Assembly: GCA_021205095.1 (NCBI GenBank)
Contig: JAJPYE010000013.1
Coordinates: forward strand, 1-64,000
Length of the DNA stretch: 64,000 nucleotides
From: Oscillospiraceae bacterium
Lineage (GTDB): Bacteria > Bacillota > Clostridia > Oscillospirales > Oscillospiraceae
Direction of reading: 5' to 3'
Shown: in pieces, positions 43,610-52,355 of the stretch
Layout of the letters: each line of letters begins with the position of its first letter
Position numbering within the stretch: the first letter of the stretch is position 1
Made by a program: the position numbers and the translations under genes
The notes under the pieces: model-generated
Database searches by the model: none
Told to the model about the DNA's origin: nothing
What the model saw: only the letters and a program-made list of their open reading frames with translations

Positions 43610-45058
43610 TTACTGATCCGCGCCGAACTCGGCCTTGTAGGCTTCGGCCAGCTTTTCGGGCCAGTCGGAGGTGGCTTCCAAGATGCCGGTGAAGAAGCGG
43701 AGGGTCTTCGGCTCATGGATGAAGCGCAGGCCGCCGATCAGGTCGCGGTGGTCGTACAGCCACTCTACGCGGTCGATGACATACTCGGTCTGGGAGAGGG
43801 TGAACACACGCCGGGGGAAAGCCAGGCGGAGCAGCTCCATGGAGGCGAAGCGCTCGCTGCCATCGGCGTTGCGCTCCTCAGACAGGGTGCCGCGCTCCAT
43901 GCCGCGGATGCCGCCGGCGATATACATAGCCGCCGCCAGAGCGCCGGCGGGGTATTCCTGCTGGGGGATGTGAGCGCAGAACTCCATGGCATTCAGATGG
44001 GCGCCTAGGCCGCCGCCGGGGGTGATAACAGGCACGCCGTACTCGTCCAGCTTGCGGACGCAGTAATCCACAAACTGAGGCCCCTGGGAGATAACGTCCA
44101 TATCCATGGATTCGTCAAAGCCGACGGTCATGGCCTCCATCTCCTTGACGGACATACCGCCGTAGGTCAAAAAGCCCTCGAACATGGGAACCAGATCCTC
44201 CATGGAGTGATACATGGCCTCATCCCGCACCAGGATGCCGCCGCCGCGGGCAAAGCCGAACTTCCGGCCGGAGAAGTAGATGATGTCGAACAGATCCGCG
44301 ATCATGCGGGTCAGCTCCCGGATGGACTTGTCCTCCATGCCCGCCTCACGTTTTTTGATGAAATACAGGTTATCCTGGAGCAGAGAGGCGTCCATGACGG
44401 TGATGATGCCGTACTTCTTCGCGATGTCCGTAGCAGCCTTCATGTTGGCGTAGGAAACGGGCTGACCGCCGATCAGGTTGGTGCCGGACTCGATGCGGAT
44501 GAAGGGGACGTTTTCGGGGGTCTCCTTCTTAATGCAGGCCTCCAGGGCCTCCAGGTCAATGTCGCCCTTGAAGGGGAGATCGCTCTTGGGTTCCAGGCCC
44601 TCCTGCTTCACAAGCTCCTCCACGCGACCACCGACGCGGGTGATGTGAGCCTTGGCGGTGGTGAAGTGGTAGTTCATAATAACGCAGTTGCCCGGCTTTA
44701 CAAACCGCTCGGTCAGGATATTCTCGCAGGCACGGCCCTGGTGGGCGGGGAGCAGATAGTGAATGCCAAAGATCTCCTCCAGCTTTTTCTGCATACGGTA
44801 GAAGGTCTCGCTTCCGGCATAGGCGTCGTCGGCCCGGAGCATGGCGGACTGCATATTGTCGCTCATGGCGTTCACGCCGGAGTCAGTCAGCATATCCATA
44901 AAGATGTCGCCGTTATGGAGCTGGAAGGTGTTATAGCCCGCGTCCTTGATGCGCTTTACCCGCTCGTCCACCGGCAGCAGGGTGAGCTGCTGGACGATTT
45001 TGACCTTGTGCATCTCCATGGGGATAGGCTCGTGGTTGTAAAATTTGATCTCAGGCAT
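43610..45058 (-). CDS. divergent tryptophanase / tyrosine phenol-lyase family PLP enzyme
   Basis: The 482-residue beta-eliminating lyase is alignable with TnaA end to end (LTDSGVNAMSDNMQSAM, DDAYAGSETFY, PAHQGRACENIL, GGQPVSYANMK, EPKTLRFFT). The PLP lysine is K266, but its context is SGRKFGFARGGG instead of S-x-K-K-D. The Arg that follows the PLP-binding Asp223 in TnaA (R226) and TPL (R217) is Leu226 here. PLP chemistry should be retained while ring-substrate recognition is changed. Indole or phenol production from Trp or Tyr is therefore uncertain. AAGGAGAA precedes the ATG. The leader at 45095-45130 has repeated AAAGC/CTTTA words. Confidence 0.85.
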   Translation of the reverse strand: MPEIKFYNHEPIPMEMHKVKIVQQLTLLPVDERVKRIKDAGYNTFQLHNGDIFMDMLTDSGVNAMSDNMQSAMLRADDAYAGSETFYRMQKKLEEIFGIHYLLPAHQGRACENILTERFVKPGNCVIMNYHFTTAKAHITRVGGRVEELVKQEGLEPKSDLPFKGDIDLEALEACIKKETPENVPFIRIESGTNLIGGQPVSYANMKAATDIAKKYGIITVMDASLLQDNLYFIKKREAGMEDKSIRELTRMIADLFDIIYFSGRKFGFARGGGILVRDEAMYHSMEDLVPMFEGFLTYGGMSVKEMEAMTVGFDESMDMDVISQGPQFVDYCVRKLDEYGVPVITPGGGLGAHLNAMEFCAHIPQQEYPAGALAAAMYIAGGIRGMERGTLSEERNADGSERFASMELLRLAFPRRVFTLSQTEYVIDRVEWLYDHRDLIGGLRFIHEPKTLRFFTGILEATSDWPEKLAEAYKAEFGADQ

Positions 45059-45187
45059 ATTATTTCTCCTTATAATATTTGTCTTACGTTTGAAATAGGA
45101 TTTAAAGCCCTAAAGCTTTAAAGAACCCTAGAACATTATAAGCCTATTTCTTCTACAGCACAAGTTATTTTTTACAAAAAAACGAAA

Positions 45188-45225
45188 TTTGGCTCCAGCA
45201 AAACAGTTGTTTTGCTGGAGCCAAA
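45188..45225 (-). terminator. very strong terminator after clpB
   Basis: TTTGGCTCCAGCAAAACA (45188-45205) is the perfect complement of the following 18 bases (45208-45225). On the minus strand the hairpin is followed by CGTTTTTTTG. Confidence 0.9.
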
Positions 45226-45266
45226 GCCTGTCCCTTGAAAACAAACGTTGTAATAAGGCTACGGTA

Positions 45267-47864
45267 TCAGGCGACCGCCGGCACAGGCCTTGCATTGCAT
45301 ACAAGGTCATCGCCCTCCACGTCCACCACCAGGGTGGAACCGGCGGCCAGGTCGCCGGAGAGGATTTTCTTCGCGATCAGGGTCTCCGCCTGGCTTTGGA
45401 GGTAGCGCTTCAAAGGCCGCGCTCCATAGACCGGGTCATAGCCGTGGTCGATGATGTAGGTGCAGGCCGCCGGGGTGAACTCCAGGCCAAGCTGCCGCTC
45501 CTCCAGCCGCTGACGGAGGGACTGGGTGAGGATGGTGATGATGCCGGTCAGGTTCTCCTTGGTCAGGGGCTTGAAGAATATGGTCTCGTCCAGCCGGTTC
45601 AAAAACTCCGGGCGGAAGGTGCTTCGCAGCTCCTGCTCCACGGCGGCGCGGGCGTCAGGGGTGATGTCCCCGTTTTCGTCGATGCCGTCCAGCAGGTAGG
45701 GGCTGCCCAGGTTGGAGGTCAGGATGATGATGGTGTTTTTGAAATCCACCGTCCGGCCCTGGCTGTCCGTGATGCGGCCATCGTCCAGGATTTGCAGGAG
45801 GATGTTGAACACGTCCGGGTGGGCCTTCTCCACCTCGTCGAACAGCACCACGGAATAGGGCTTCCGGCGGACGGCCTCGGTGAGCTGTCCTCCCTCGTCA
45901 TAGCCCACATAGCCCGGAGGCGCGCCGATCAGCCGGGAGACGGAGAATTTTTCCATGTACTCCGTCATGTCGATGCGCACCATGCTGCGCTCGTCGTCGA
46001 ACAGGGCCTGGGCAAGGCTCTTGGCAAGCTCTGTTTTGCCGACGCCCGTGGGCCCCAGAAACAGGAAGGAGCCGATGGGTCGGTTGGGGTCGGAGATACC
46101 GGCGCGGGAGCGCAAAATCGCCTCGGTAACAAGGCGCACCGCCTCGTCCTGGCCGATGACCCGCTGGTGGAGAATATCCTCCATGTGCAGGAGCTTCTCC
46201 CGCTCCCCCTCCATCAGCTTCGCCACGGGGATGCCCGTCCAGCGGGCCACGATGCCAGCGATCTCCTCCTCCGTCACCGTGTCGTGAACCAGGGTATCCT
46301 TCTTGCCGGAGGCGTTTTCCGCCTCCTCCAGCCGCTTTTGCAGGGCAGGGAGGGTCTCATAGCGAAGCCTTGCGGCGGTCTCATACTCATAAGCCTGCTG
46401 CGCCCGCTCGATGTCGGCGGTACATTTTTCAATCTCCGCCTTCACGGTCTTGACCGCGTCCACGTCCGCCTTTTCCGCCTCCCAGCGGGCCTTCATGGCG
46501 TTAAATTCCTCTTTGTTGGCGGCAAGCTCCACCCGCAGCTTTTGCAGCCTGTCCTGGCTCAGTTTGTCCGTCTCCTTTTTCAGGGCCATCTCCTCGATCT
46601 CCTGCTGCATAATCCGGCGGCGGATGTCGTCCAGCTCCGCAGGCATGGAGTCTATCTCCGTGCGAATCAGGGCGCAGGCTTCGTCCACCAGGTCGATGGC
46701 CTTGTCCGGCAGGAAACGGTCTGTAATATAGCGGTCAGAGAGGGTGGCCGCCGCCACCAGGGCGGAATCGTGGATGCGGACGCCGTGGAATATCTCATAC
46801 CGCTCCTTGAGGCCCCGGAGGATGGAGATGGTGTCCTCCACCGTCGGCTCATCCACCTGCACCGGCTGGAACCGGCGCTCCAGGGCGGCGTCCTTCTCGA
46901 TATACTTGCGGTACTCGTCCAGGGTGGTAGCGCCGATGCAGTGGAGCTGACCACGGGCCAGCATGGGCTTCAGGAGGTTTCCCGCATCCATGCTCCCCTC
47001 GGTCTTGCCCGCGCCCACGATGGTGTGAAGCTCGTCGATAAAGAGGATGATTTTCCCCTCACTCTTGGAAATTTCTTCCAAAACCGCTTTCAGCCGCTCC
47101 TCGAACTCGCCCCGGTATTTGGCTCCGGCCACCAGCGCCCCCATATCCAGGGAGAAGATGGTCTTGTCCTTCAGGCCCTCCGGCACGTCCCCCCGGACGA
47201 TGCGCTGGGCCAGGCCCTCCGCGATAGCGGTTTTGCCGACCCCCGGCTCCCCGATGAGGACGGGGTTATTTTTCGTCTTGCGGGAGAGGATGCGGATGAC
47301 GTTGCGAATCTCGTTGTCCCGGCCAATGACCGGGTCAAGCTCGTTGTTTCTAGCCCGCTGCACCAGGTCGGTGCCATATTTTTGCAGGGCGTCGTAGGTG
47401 TCCTCCGGGTTATCGGTGGTGACGTGGCCGGTCTTGACCTTGGCAAGCTCCGCGGTGAACCCGTCGCGGGTCACGTTCTGCTCCCGGAATATGGCGCTGA
47501 TGGCCTTGGTGGGATGGGCGAAAATGCCCAGCATGAGATGCTCCACGGAGACATACTCGTCCTTGAGCTTTCCCGCAATCTTCTGGGCAAAGTCGATGAC
47601 TTTGCCGAACTCGTTGGAGGGGTAGACCTCCTGACTGCCCTGCACCTTTGGCAGGCGGCTGATTTCCCCGTCCAGGGCGGACAGCATTTTATCGCAGTCC
47701 GCGCCCATGCGCCCCAGCAGGGTGGGAATTAGGCCCCCGTCCGCGTCTACCAGAGCATAGAGCAAATGCTCCGGGGTGACGTATTGGTTATCGTTCTCCC
47801 TGGCCATAGCGGTGGCGCTGTTGATGGTTTCAATGGTCTTTTGTGTCAGCTTGTCGCTGTTCAT
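45267..47864 (-). CDS. clpB: ATP-dependent disaggregase ClpB
   Basis: Rescues aggregated proteins with DnaK. The 865-residue protein has the Clp N-domain ([16 protein letters not shown]), AAA1 with [18 protein letters not shown], a coiled-coil middle domain (about 410-525) and AAA2 with [19 protein letters not shown]. There is no ClpP-binding tripeptide loop. Length is standard. No CIRCE or CtsR box is visible. It follows a ribbon-helix-helix gene by 49 bases with no terminator between, so the two are probably co-transcribed. Confidence 0.96.
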   Translation of the reverse strand: MNSDKLTQKTIETINSATAMARENDNQYVTPEHLLYALVDADGGLIPTLLGRMGADCDKMLSALDGEISRLPKVQGSQEVYPSNEFGKVIDFAQKIAGKLKDEYVSVEHLMLGIFAHPTKAISAIFREQNVTRDGFTAELAKVKTGHVTTDNPEDTYDALQKYGTDLVQRARNNELDPVIGRDNEIRNVIRILSRKTKNNPVLIGEPGVGKTAIAEGLAQRIVRGDVPEGLKDKTIFSLDMGALVAGAKYRGEFEERLKAVLEEISKSEGKIILFIDELHTIVGAGKTEGSMDAGNLLKPMLARGQLHCIGATTLDEYRKYIEKDAALERRFQPVQVDEPTVEDTISILRGLKERYEIFHGVRIHDSALVAAATLSDRYITDRFLPDKAIDLVDEACALIRTEIDSMPAELDDIRRRIMQQEIEEMALKKETDKLSQDRLQKLRVELAANKEEFNAMKARWEAEKADVDAVKTVKAEIEKCTADIERAQQAYEYETAARLRYETLPALQKRLEEAENASGKKDTLVHDTVTEEEIAGIVARWTGIPVAKLMEGEREKLLHMEDILHQRVIGQDEAVRLVTEAILRSRAGISDPNRPIGSFLFLGPTGVGKTELAKSLAQALFDDERSMVRIDMTEYMEKFSVSRLIGAPPGYVGYDEGGQLTEAVRRKPYSVVLFDEVEKAHPDVFNILLQILDDGRITDSQGRTVDFKNTIIILTSNLGSPYLLDGIDENGDITPDARAAVEQELRSTFRPEFLNRLDETIFFKPLTKENLTGIITILTQSLRQRLEERQLGLEFTPAACTYIIDHGYDPVYGARPLKRYLQSQAETLIAKKILSGDLAAGSTLVVDVEGDDLVCNARPVPAVA

Positions 47865-47913
47865 GGGATCACTTCCCTTTTATAAAAATAGTAGTAATAA
47901 GGCTTGGCGTGTA

Positions 47914-48564
47914 TCAAAGAATTGTGTTGCCTTCATGTAACCAGCGGAGATACTCGTTATATACCTCCTGGCCAGTCATGGTGCGGGCCAGATACCCCTT
48001 CATCAGCCGGTCGAACAGCCGCACATAGGCGCTGATGGCCCCGGCGATGTCCCCGGTGGTGTAATTCCGCCCGGCGGCCAAAGAAATGGTGCGGGTGAAC
48101 CGTCCGGCGTACAGGGCGTATTCAATGGGCTGCCGCAAGTAGGGGGCCACCAGCTCATCCTCCACCTGCTTCCACAGGCGGAAAAAGTCAGCCATGGCGT
48201 CCAGCAACTCCTGACTCTGGGTGCGGAACACCACGGACAGCTCCCCCAGGGCGCTCTCCCAGTTCCGATACAGCTCCACGGAATACTTTACCGTGGGCCG
48301 ATAGCGGTATTGCAGGCTGGACTTCACGCTGATGGAGTTTGCGTTGGGCGTCACAAACGGCACCAGCTCCCGGTCGGAAACCAGCAGCTCCCCTATCTGG
48401 CGGAAGATGTCCTGTATCTGCCGCTCCGGGGTCTCCATGTCCACATATTCCGCCAGGATCTGATTCACCAGCGCTGAACGATTCGTCCCCAGCCGGTGCG
48501 CCATCTCATCCACGGCCCGGACAACGTCGTCTGAAAGCATCAGGCTGTATAAGGTCTTTTTCAT
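47914..48564 (-). CDS. ribbon-helix-helix protein upstream of clpB
   Basis: The first 45 of 216 residues form a ribbon-helix-helix DNA-binding unit (MKKTLYSLMLSDDVVRAVDEMAHRLGTNRSALVNQILAEYV). The rest is a helical domain of about 165 residues that I do not recognise (QIQDIFRQIGELL.., FRTQSQELLDAMADFFRLW, AISAYVRLFDRLMKGYLARTM). GAGGTGA lies eight bases before the ATG. Its promoter is at 48586-48614 and clpB follows directly, so it may be an autoregulating controller of clpB (inference from position). Confidence 0.8.
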   Translation of the reverse strand: MKKTLYSLMLSDDVVRAVDEMAHRLGTNRSALVNQILAEYVDMETPERQIQDIFRQIGELLVSDRELVPFVTPNANSISVKSSLQYRYRPTVKYSVELYRNWESALGELSVVFRTQSQELLDAMADFFRLWKQVEDELVAPYLRQPIEYALYAGRFTRTISLAAGRNYTTGDIAGAISAYVRLFDRLMKGYLARTMTGQEVYNEYLRWLHEGNTIL

Positions 48565-48585
48565 GTCGTCTCTCACCTCATGTAT

Positions 48586-48614
48586 ATATTATCACAGTAT
48601 ATTTAATTCGTCAA
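48586..48614 (-). promoter_or_regulatory. promoter of the ribbon-helix-helix/clpB operon
   Basis: Minus strand: TTGACG (48609-48614), a 17-base spacer and TAATAT (48586-48591). The leader is very short. The AT-rich -10 region is partly symmetric (TATATTATCACAGTATAT) and could be an operator. Confidence 0.65.
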
Positions 48615-48664
48615 GCGATTTATATAAAATTGTAATACAAATTTCGATGCCTTTGAAAATAAAA

Positions 48665-48699
48665 ACGTCCCTCGACCAGCGCAGTTCGGTCAAGAGACG
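48665..48699 (-). terminator. terminator of the serine dehydratase gene
   Basis: On the minus strand GTCTCTTGACC pairs with GGTCGAGGGAC (mismatches at two places), extended by CG pairs, then GTTTTTATTTTC. It lies 28 bases past the stop. Confidence 0.7.
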
Positions 48700-48726
48700 C
48701 TCCTGTTCGGTTTTATACATATGCCG

Positions 48727-49944
48727 TTACATTCGGCGGCGGCGACTGAACATTTTTGCCAGGCCGCCCTCTGCCGTTTCTCTGAAGCGCTGATTCATGC
48801 TGACGCCGGTCTCATACATAGTTTTGACAACCATGTCAAAGGAAATACGCTGTGTATCATGAAGGTAATAGGCAAGATTACACGCGCTGATGGCGCGCAT
48901 GGCCGCCACAGCGTTGCGCTCGATGCACGGAACCTGCACAAGGCCGCAGATCGGGTCGCAGGTCAGGCCGAGATGATGCTCCATGGCGATCTCCGCCGCA
49001 TACTGGATCTGGTGCATATTCAGGCCCATCAGGTGCGCCGCAGCGGCGGCGGCCATGGAGCAGGCGGTACCGACCTCCGCCTGGCAGCCGCATTCCGCGC
49101 CGGATATGGAGGCGTTTTGCTTGACAAGATTTCCAAACAGCCCCGCGACACCCAGGGCACGGACAGTCTGCCCGTCCGTCAGTCCATATCGATCCTGCAT
49201 ATAGCGCAGAACCGCAGGCAGAATACCGCAGGCCCCGCAGGTCGGCGCGGTCACTATCGTTCCGCAGTCGGCGTTTTGCTCGCAAACAGCGAAGGCATAC
49301 GCAGAAACAAGGCGCACCTGCTGCAGCTCCGGGGACTCATCGGGCGCCGGTTCCTCGTTGAGCAGCTTTGCCTTCCGCGCCACGTTTAACCCGCCGGGCA
49401 GGATGCCCTCGGCAGCCAGGCCCTCGCGGATGGAACAATTCATCGCCTCCCAGATTTCCGCAAGAAAGGCCCATATCTCCGTTCCCTCGTTGGCCTCCAC
49501 GTATTCATCCAGAGAGCAGTTCCACAGGCGGCACTGCTGCTCCACTTCGGCATAGGAATTTTCGGGATAAATCTCCTCGTCTGCCTCCGGCAGGGGTTCG
49601 CCGGGAATCCGAATGTCTCCTCCGCCGATGGATTCGGCCCACATCTGTCCCAGACGCGTCTCATCCTGCCACGCCTCAAACAGCAGCGTGTTCGGATGCT
49701 GAACCCCCTCCGGCCTGTCCTCCCGAAAGATCACCTCTGTTTCCGCCGGAGAAAAAACCTCTCGCAGAACCCGATCGGTGCCATGGCCGCGCCCCGTTTT
49801 GCTGAGCGATCCAAACAGCGACACTGTGAATCGGTCAGCGGCGGGGTATCGTGCCAGAAATATCTTCGCCGCAGATTCCGGCCCTATAGTGTGGGAGCTG
49901 GACGGCCCCCTGCCAATTTTATAAATTTTGCGAATGGACTGCAT
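48727..49944 (-). CDS. sdaA: L-serine dehydratase, iron-sulfur type, single chain
   Basis: Deaminates L-serine to pyruvate and ammonia using a [4Fe-4S] cluster. The 405-residue chain joins the beta-domain signature (GRGPSSSHTIGPESAAKIFL, GSLSKTGRGHGTDRVL) and the alpha domain. The alpha domain carries the cluster cysteines (TAPTCGACGILPA, SGAECGCQAEVG, LTCDPICGLVQVPCIERNAV). The start MQSIRKI at 49944 is set by GGGGGGAGAA upstream. It has its own promoter at 50009-50037 and a terminator, so it is monocistronic. Confidence 0.92.
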   Translation of the reverse strand: MQSIRKIYKIGRGPSSSHTIGPESAAKIFLARYPAADRFTVSLFGSLSKTGRGHGTDRVLREVFSPAETEVIFREDRPEGVQHPNTLLFEAWQDETRLGQMWAESIGGGDIRIPGEPLPEADEEIYPENSYAEVEQQCRLWNCSLDEYVEANEGTEIWAFLAEIWEAMNCSIREGLAAEGILPGGLNVARKAKLLNEEPAPDESPELQQVRLVSAYAFAVCEQNADCGTIVTAPTCGACGILPAVLRYMQDRYGLTDGQTVRALGVAGLFGNLVKQNASISGAECGCQAEVGTACSMAAAAAAHLMGLNMHQIQYAAEIAMEHHLGLTCDPICGLVQVPCIERNAVAAMRAISACNLAYYLHDTQRISFDMVVKTMYETGVSMNQRFRETAEGGLAKMFSRRRRM

Positions 49945-50008
49945 AATTTCTCCCCCCACAAACAGCGCACAGCGCCGACCTCTCTGTTGGTTTATTCCTT
50001 CTATTCCT

Positions 50009-50037
50009 ATCATACAAAAATCGCGCCGATATTTCAA
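50009..50037 (-). promoter_or_regulatory. promoter of the serine dehydratase gene
   Basis: Minus strand: TTGAAA (50032-50037), a 17-base spacer and TATGAT (50009-50014), about 65 bases before the start codon. Between here and 50228 I see no gene. Confidence 0.65.
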
Positions 50038-50227
50038 GCCGTTCAAGCCGCAAATGCCAGCTTTACAAATCCCACTAATAAACGGGGACTGTATCATTGA
50101 TACCCTCAATCTCTTTACCGCACCGTGCGCTCCTTAATGGGAACATAGTCAAAATCAAATTTGAGGCATTTCGGCCCTGTGAAGATGTGGTTATGCGGCG
50201 GGACGAAATTTCGGCATTTTGACGGAC

Positions 50228-50256
50228 TTGACTTTTTTCCGGGAGGGCGATAAAAT
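50228..50256 (+). promoter_or_regulatory. promoter of the second MATE gene
   Basis: TTGACT (50228-50233), a 17-base spacer and TAAAAT (50251-50256), leaving a leader of about 150 bases. Confidence 0.7.
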
Positions 50257-50281
50257 ATAATAAACAAGGGAAGATGACAAG

Positions 50282-50385
50282 GTGGTGCAGTTGTGTCCAC
50301 CACTTTTGGCTGTTCCCGCAATATCAATTTTTGCGTGTAGCGTTAAGCGTAAGTCCGGCTTTTCCGCTGCACGTTATTTTTTTGC
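50282..50385 (+). promoter_or_regulatory. leader with two terminator-like hairpins before the MATE gene
   Basis: The first hairpin pairs GTGGTG (50282-50287) with CACCAC (50298-50303), then TTTTGG. The second pairs CGTGTAGCG (50334-50342) with CGCTGCACG (50365-50373), then TTATTTTTTTGC. Both lie before the gene they would switch off, which points to attenuation or a riboswitch. I cannot match it to a known riboswitch class. Confidence 0.5.
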
Positions 50386-50409
50386 AGTTTTTAAGGAGGC
50401 ACGAAAACC

Positions 50410-51840
50410 TTGAACCAGAAATCCAACAGCTTTTTGGAGACGGAGGGCCTGGGCAGCCTGATGCGGAAATACTCCGTCCCCTGCGTCATCTCCCTGGTGG
50501 TGGCGGCGCTTTATAATATCGTTGACCAGATATTCATCGCCAACGCCAGCTACCTCGGCTCCGCCGGCAACGCAGCCAATACGGTGGTCTATCCCCTTAC
50601 AGTGGTGGCCCTTGCCATCGCCGTGATGATTGGCGACGGCTGCTGCTCCTTTATGAGCATATGTCTGGGGGCCAATCAAAAGGAAAACGCCCATCGGAGC
50701 ATTGGAAACGCCGTGATACTGGCCATCGCCGCCAGCGTGGTGGTCACGGCGGTATACCTGATTTTTGCAAACCCCATTCTGACCCTGTTCGGCGGGCGGG
50801 TAAATGAGGAGACCTTCGCCAATGCCCAGGAATATTTCTTCTGGATAACCGTGGGCATCCCCTTCTATATGTTTGGCCAGGCCATGAACCCCATCATTCG
50901 TTCGGACGGCAGCCCAAAATTCGCCATGGCCTCCACCCTGGCGGGCGCCTTCACCAATATCATCCTTGACCCCATTTTCATCTTTGTTTTCAAGTGGGGC
51001 ATGATGGGCGCGGCGGTGGCAACCGTGCTGGGCCAGGTGCTGACGGCAGGGCTGTCCATCTGGTATCTGTTCCATTTGAAGTCTGTGAAGCTGGAAAAGA
51101 GCAGCTTCCGCCTGTCCTGGGCGCTGATACGCAAGTTCGTTCCCCTGGGCTTCACCAGCTTTTTGAGCCAGGTCTCCATCGTGCTGTCCATGGCGGCTGT
51201 GAACCGCATGATCGTCAAATACAGCGCTATGGACGCTGTTTTCAGCCTGACAGAGTATGCCCAGATCCCCATGGCGGTGGTGGGCATTGTGATGAAATTC
51301 TTCCAGATCGTCATCTCCATCTCCGTGGGTGTGTCCGCCGGCTGCATCCCTGTTGTGGGCTATAACATCGGCGCTGGCCGGAAGGACAGAGCCAAGGGCC
51401 TTTGCACCCGTATGCTGATATGCGAGGCTATCGTCGGCGCGGTGGGCCTTCTGATTGTGGAGTGCTTCCCCCGGCAGCTTATCGCCATCTTCGGCGCGGC
51501 CCAGGAGAGTGCCTATTACACAGAATTTGCTATAAAGAGCTTCCGCACCTACCTTTGCATGATGATCTTTGCCACCGTGAACAAGGGTACGTTCATCTAT
51601 TTGCAGGCGTTGGGCAAGGCCGTGACCTCCACCCTGCTGTCCCTGGTGCGTGAGGTACTGTTCGGCGTAGGCTTCGCCCTGCTGCTGCCCGCGTTCTTTG
51701 GTCTGGACGGGGTGCTGTATTCCATGCCCGTTTCCGACCTGCTGACGGCTGTCATATCCTGCATTGTGCTGATAAGCACCTATAAGTATTTAAATACACC
51801 TTCCTCTCCCATGCCGGAGCAAAAGCCCGGCGAAGCATAA
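50410..51840 (+). CDS. MATE-family efflux transporter, attenuator-linked
   Basis: The 476-residue membrane protein with about twelve spans is clearly paralogous to the pump at 31809-33242 (shared LMRKYS-PC-IS, YNIVDQIFIAN, GNAANTVVYP, PIIRSDGSPKFAMA). It starts at TTG with AAGGAGG eleven bases upstream. Unlike its paralogue it has no regulator gene beside it and instead follows a structured leader. Substrate unknown. Confidence 0.92.
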   Translation: MNQKSNSFLETEGLGSLMRKYSVPCVISLVVAALYNIVDQIFIANASYLGSAGNAANTVVYPLTVVALAIAVMIGDGCCSFMSICLGANQKENAHRSIGNAVILAIAASVVVTAVYLIFANPILTLFGGRVNEETFANAQEYFFWITVGIPFYMFGQAMNPIIRSDGSPKFAMASTLAGAFTNIILDPIFIFVFKWGMMGAAVATVLGQVLTAGLSIWYLFHLKSVKLEKSSFRLSWALIRKFVPLGFTSFLSQVSIVLSMAAVNRMIVKYSAMDAVFSLTEYAQIPMAVVGIVMKFFQIVISISVGVSAGCIPVVGYNIGAGRKDRAKGLCTRMLICEAIVGAVGLLIVECFPRQLIAIFGAAQESAYYTEFAIKSFRTYLCMMIFATVNKGTFIYLQALGKAVTSTLLSLVREVLFGVGFALLLPAFFGLDGVLYSMPVSDLLTAVISCIVLISTYKYLNTPSSPMPEQKPGEA

Positions 51841-51908
51841 GCGCAGACAAATTTATCCATAATATTTGTTTATAATATACAATTTTATTTTTAATATTCC
51901 ATCTAAAT

Positions 51909-51932
51909 TTGCCGTTTCTATAGAAACGGCAA
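51909..51932. terminator. hairpin after the second MATE gene
   Basis: TTGCCGTTTC (51909-51918) and GAAACGGCAA (51923-51932) form a perfect 10-bp stem with a TATA loop, 69 bases past the stop. The T-run is poor. Confidence 0.5.
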
Positions 51933-51940
51933 TTAGGGGC

Positions 51941-52322
51941 TTGACAAAAGCACAATATATGGAGTAACCTTTTTTCAACAATTCCATATTGCATCATCCC
52001 GGTCATGACCGGGACATGATAGAGGCGCAATGTCCATTAGTACCGTATTCCCATTGACGAAAGCAGGCTTTCGGGTGCGGGAAAGGGGCCGTTGCCGAAG
52101 CGGAAACGTCACCTGCGGCGTTTTTTGCTGGGCCGTCGGAGAATATCCGCCGGACTGTCACACTTGTGGAGCGCTATCATTGGCAAACGGCCCGTTTAAG
52201 CGGGTCGGGAAAAAAGGGTATTTAACAGCCATGAATGTTCCACCAGGAGCGTTCATGGCTTTTCGTTTTGTGCGCTCCGCCTGCGGTAAAAAATCAGGAA
52301 GCCCGCTCCCTGTTTTTTACCT
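51941..52322 (+). promoter_or_regulatory. structured leader region of the M14 peptidase gene (candidate cis-regulatory RNA)
   Basis: A TTGACA at 51941 starts a GC-rich non-coding stretch of almost 400 bases. It holds the palindrome TCCCGGTCATGACCGGGA (51997-52014) and a CGAAAGC/GCTTTCG hairpin near 52059. A textbook terminator follows: AGCCATGAATG (52227-52237) with CGTTCATGGCT (52250-52260), then TTTTCGTTTT. A second stem (52285-52298 with 52309-52321) lies just before the ribosome site. I could not assign a riboswitch class. Confidence 0.5.
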
Positions 52323-52355
52323 GAAATCATCATCCAATTTGAGGAGGAAAAACAC

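Noticed and set aside
45189..47732. An 847-codon open frame opposite clpB
   Set aside because: It starts within the clpB terminator and has no recognisable domain. The clpB call is certain.
52040..52200. Possible cobalamin riboswitch, because of a CTTTCGGGTGC start
   Set aside because: The later core elements, including the B12 box and the CCGCCACTG region, are not found in order.
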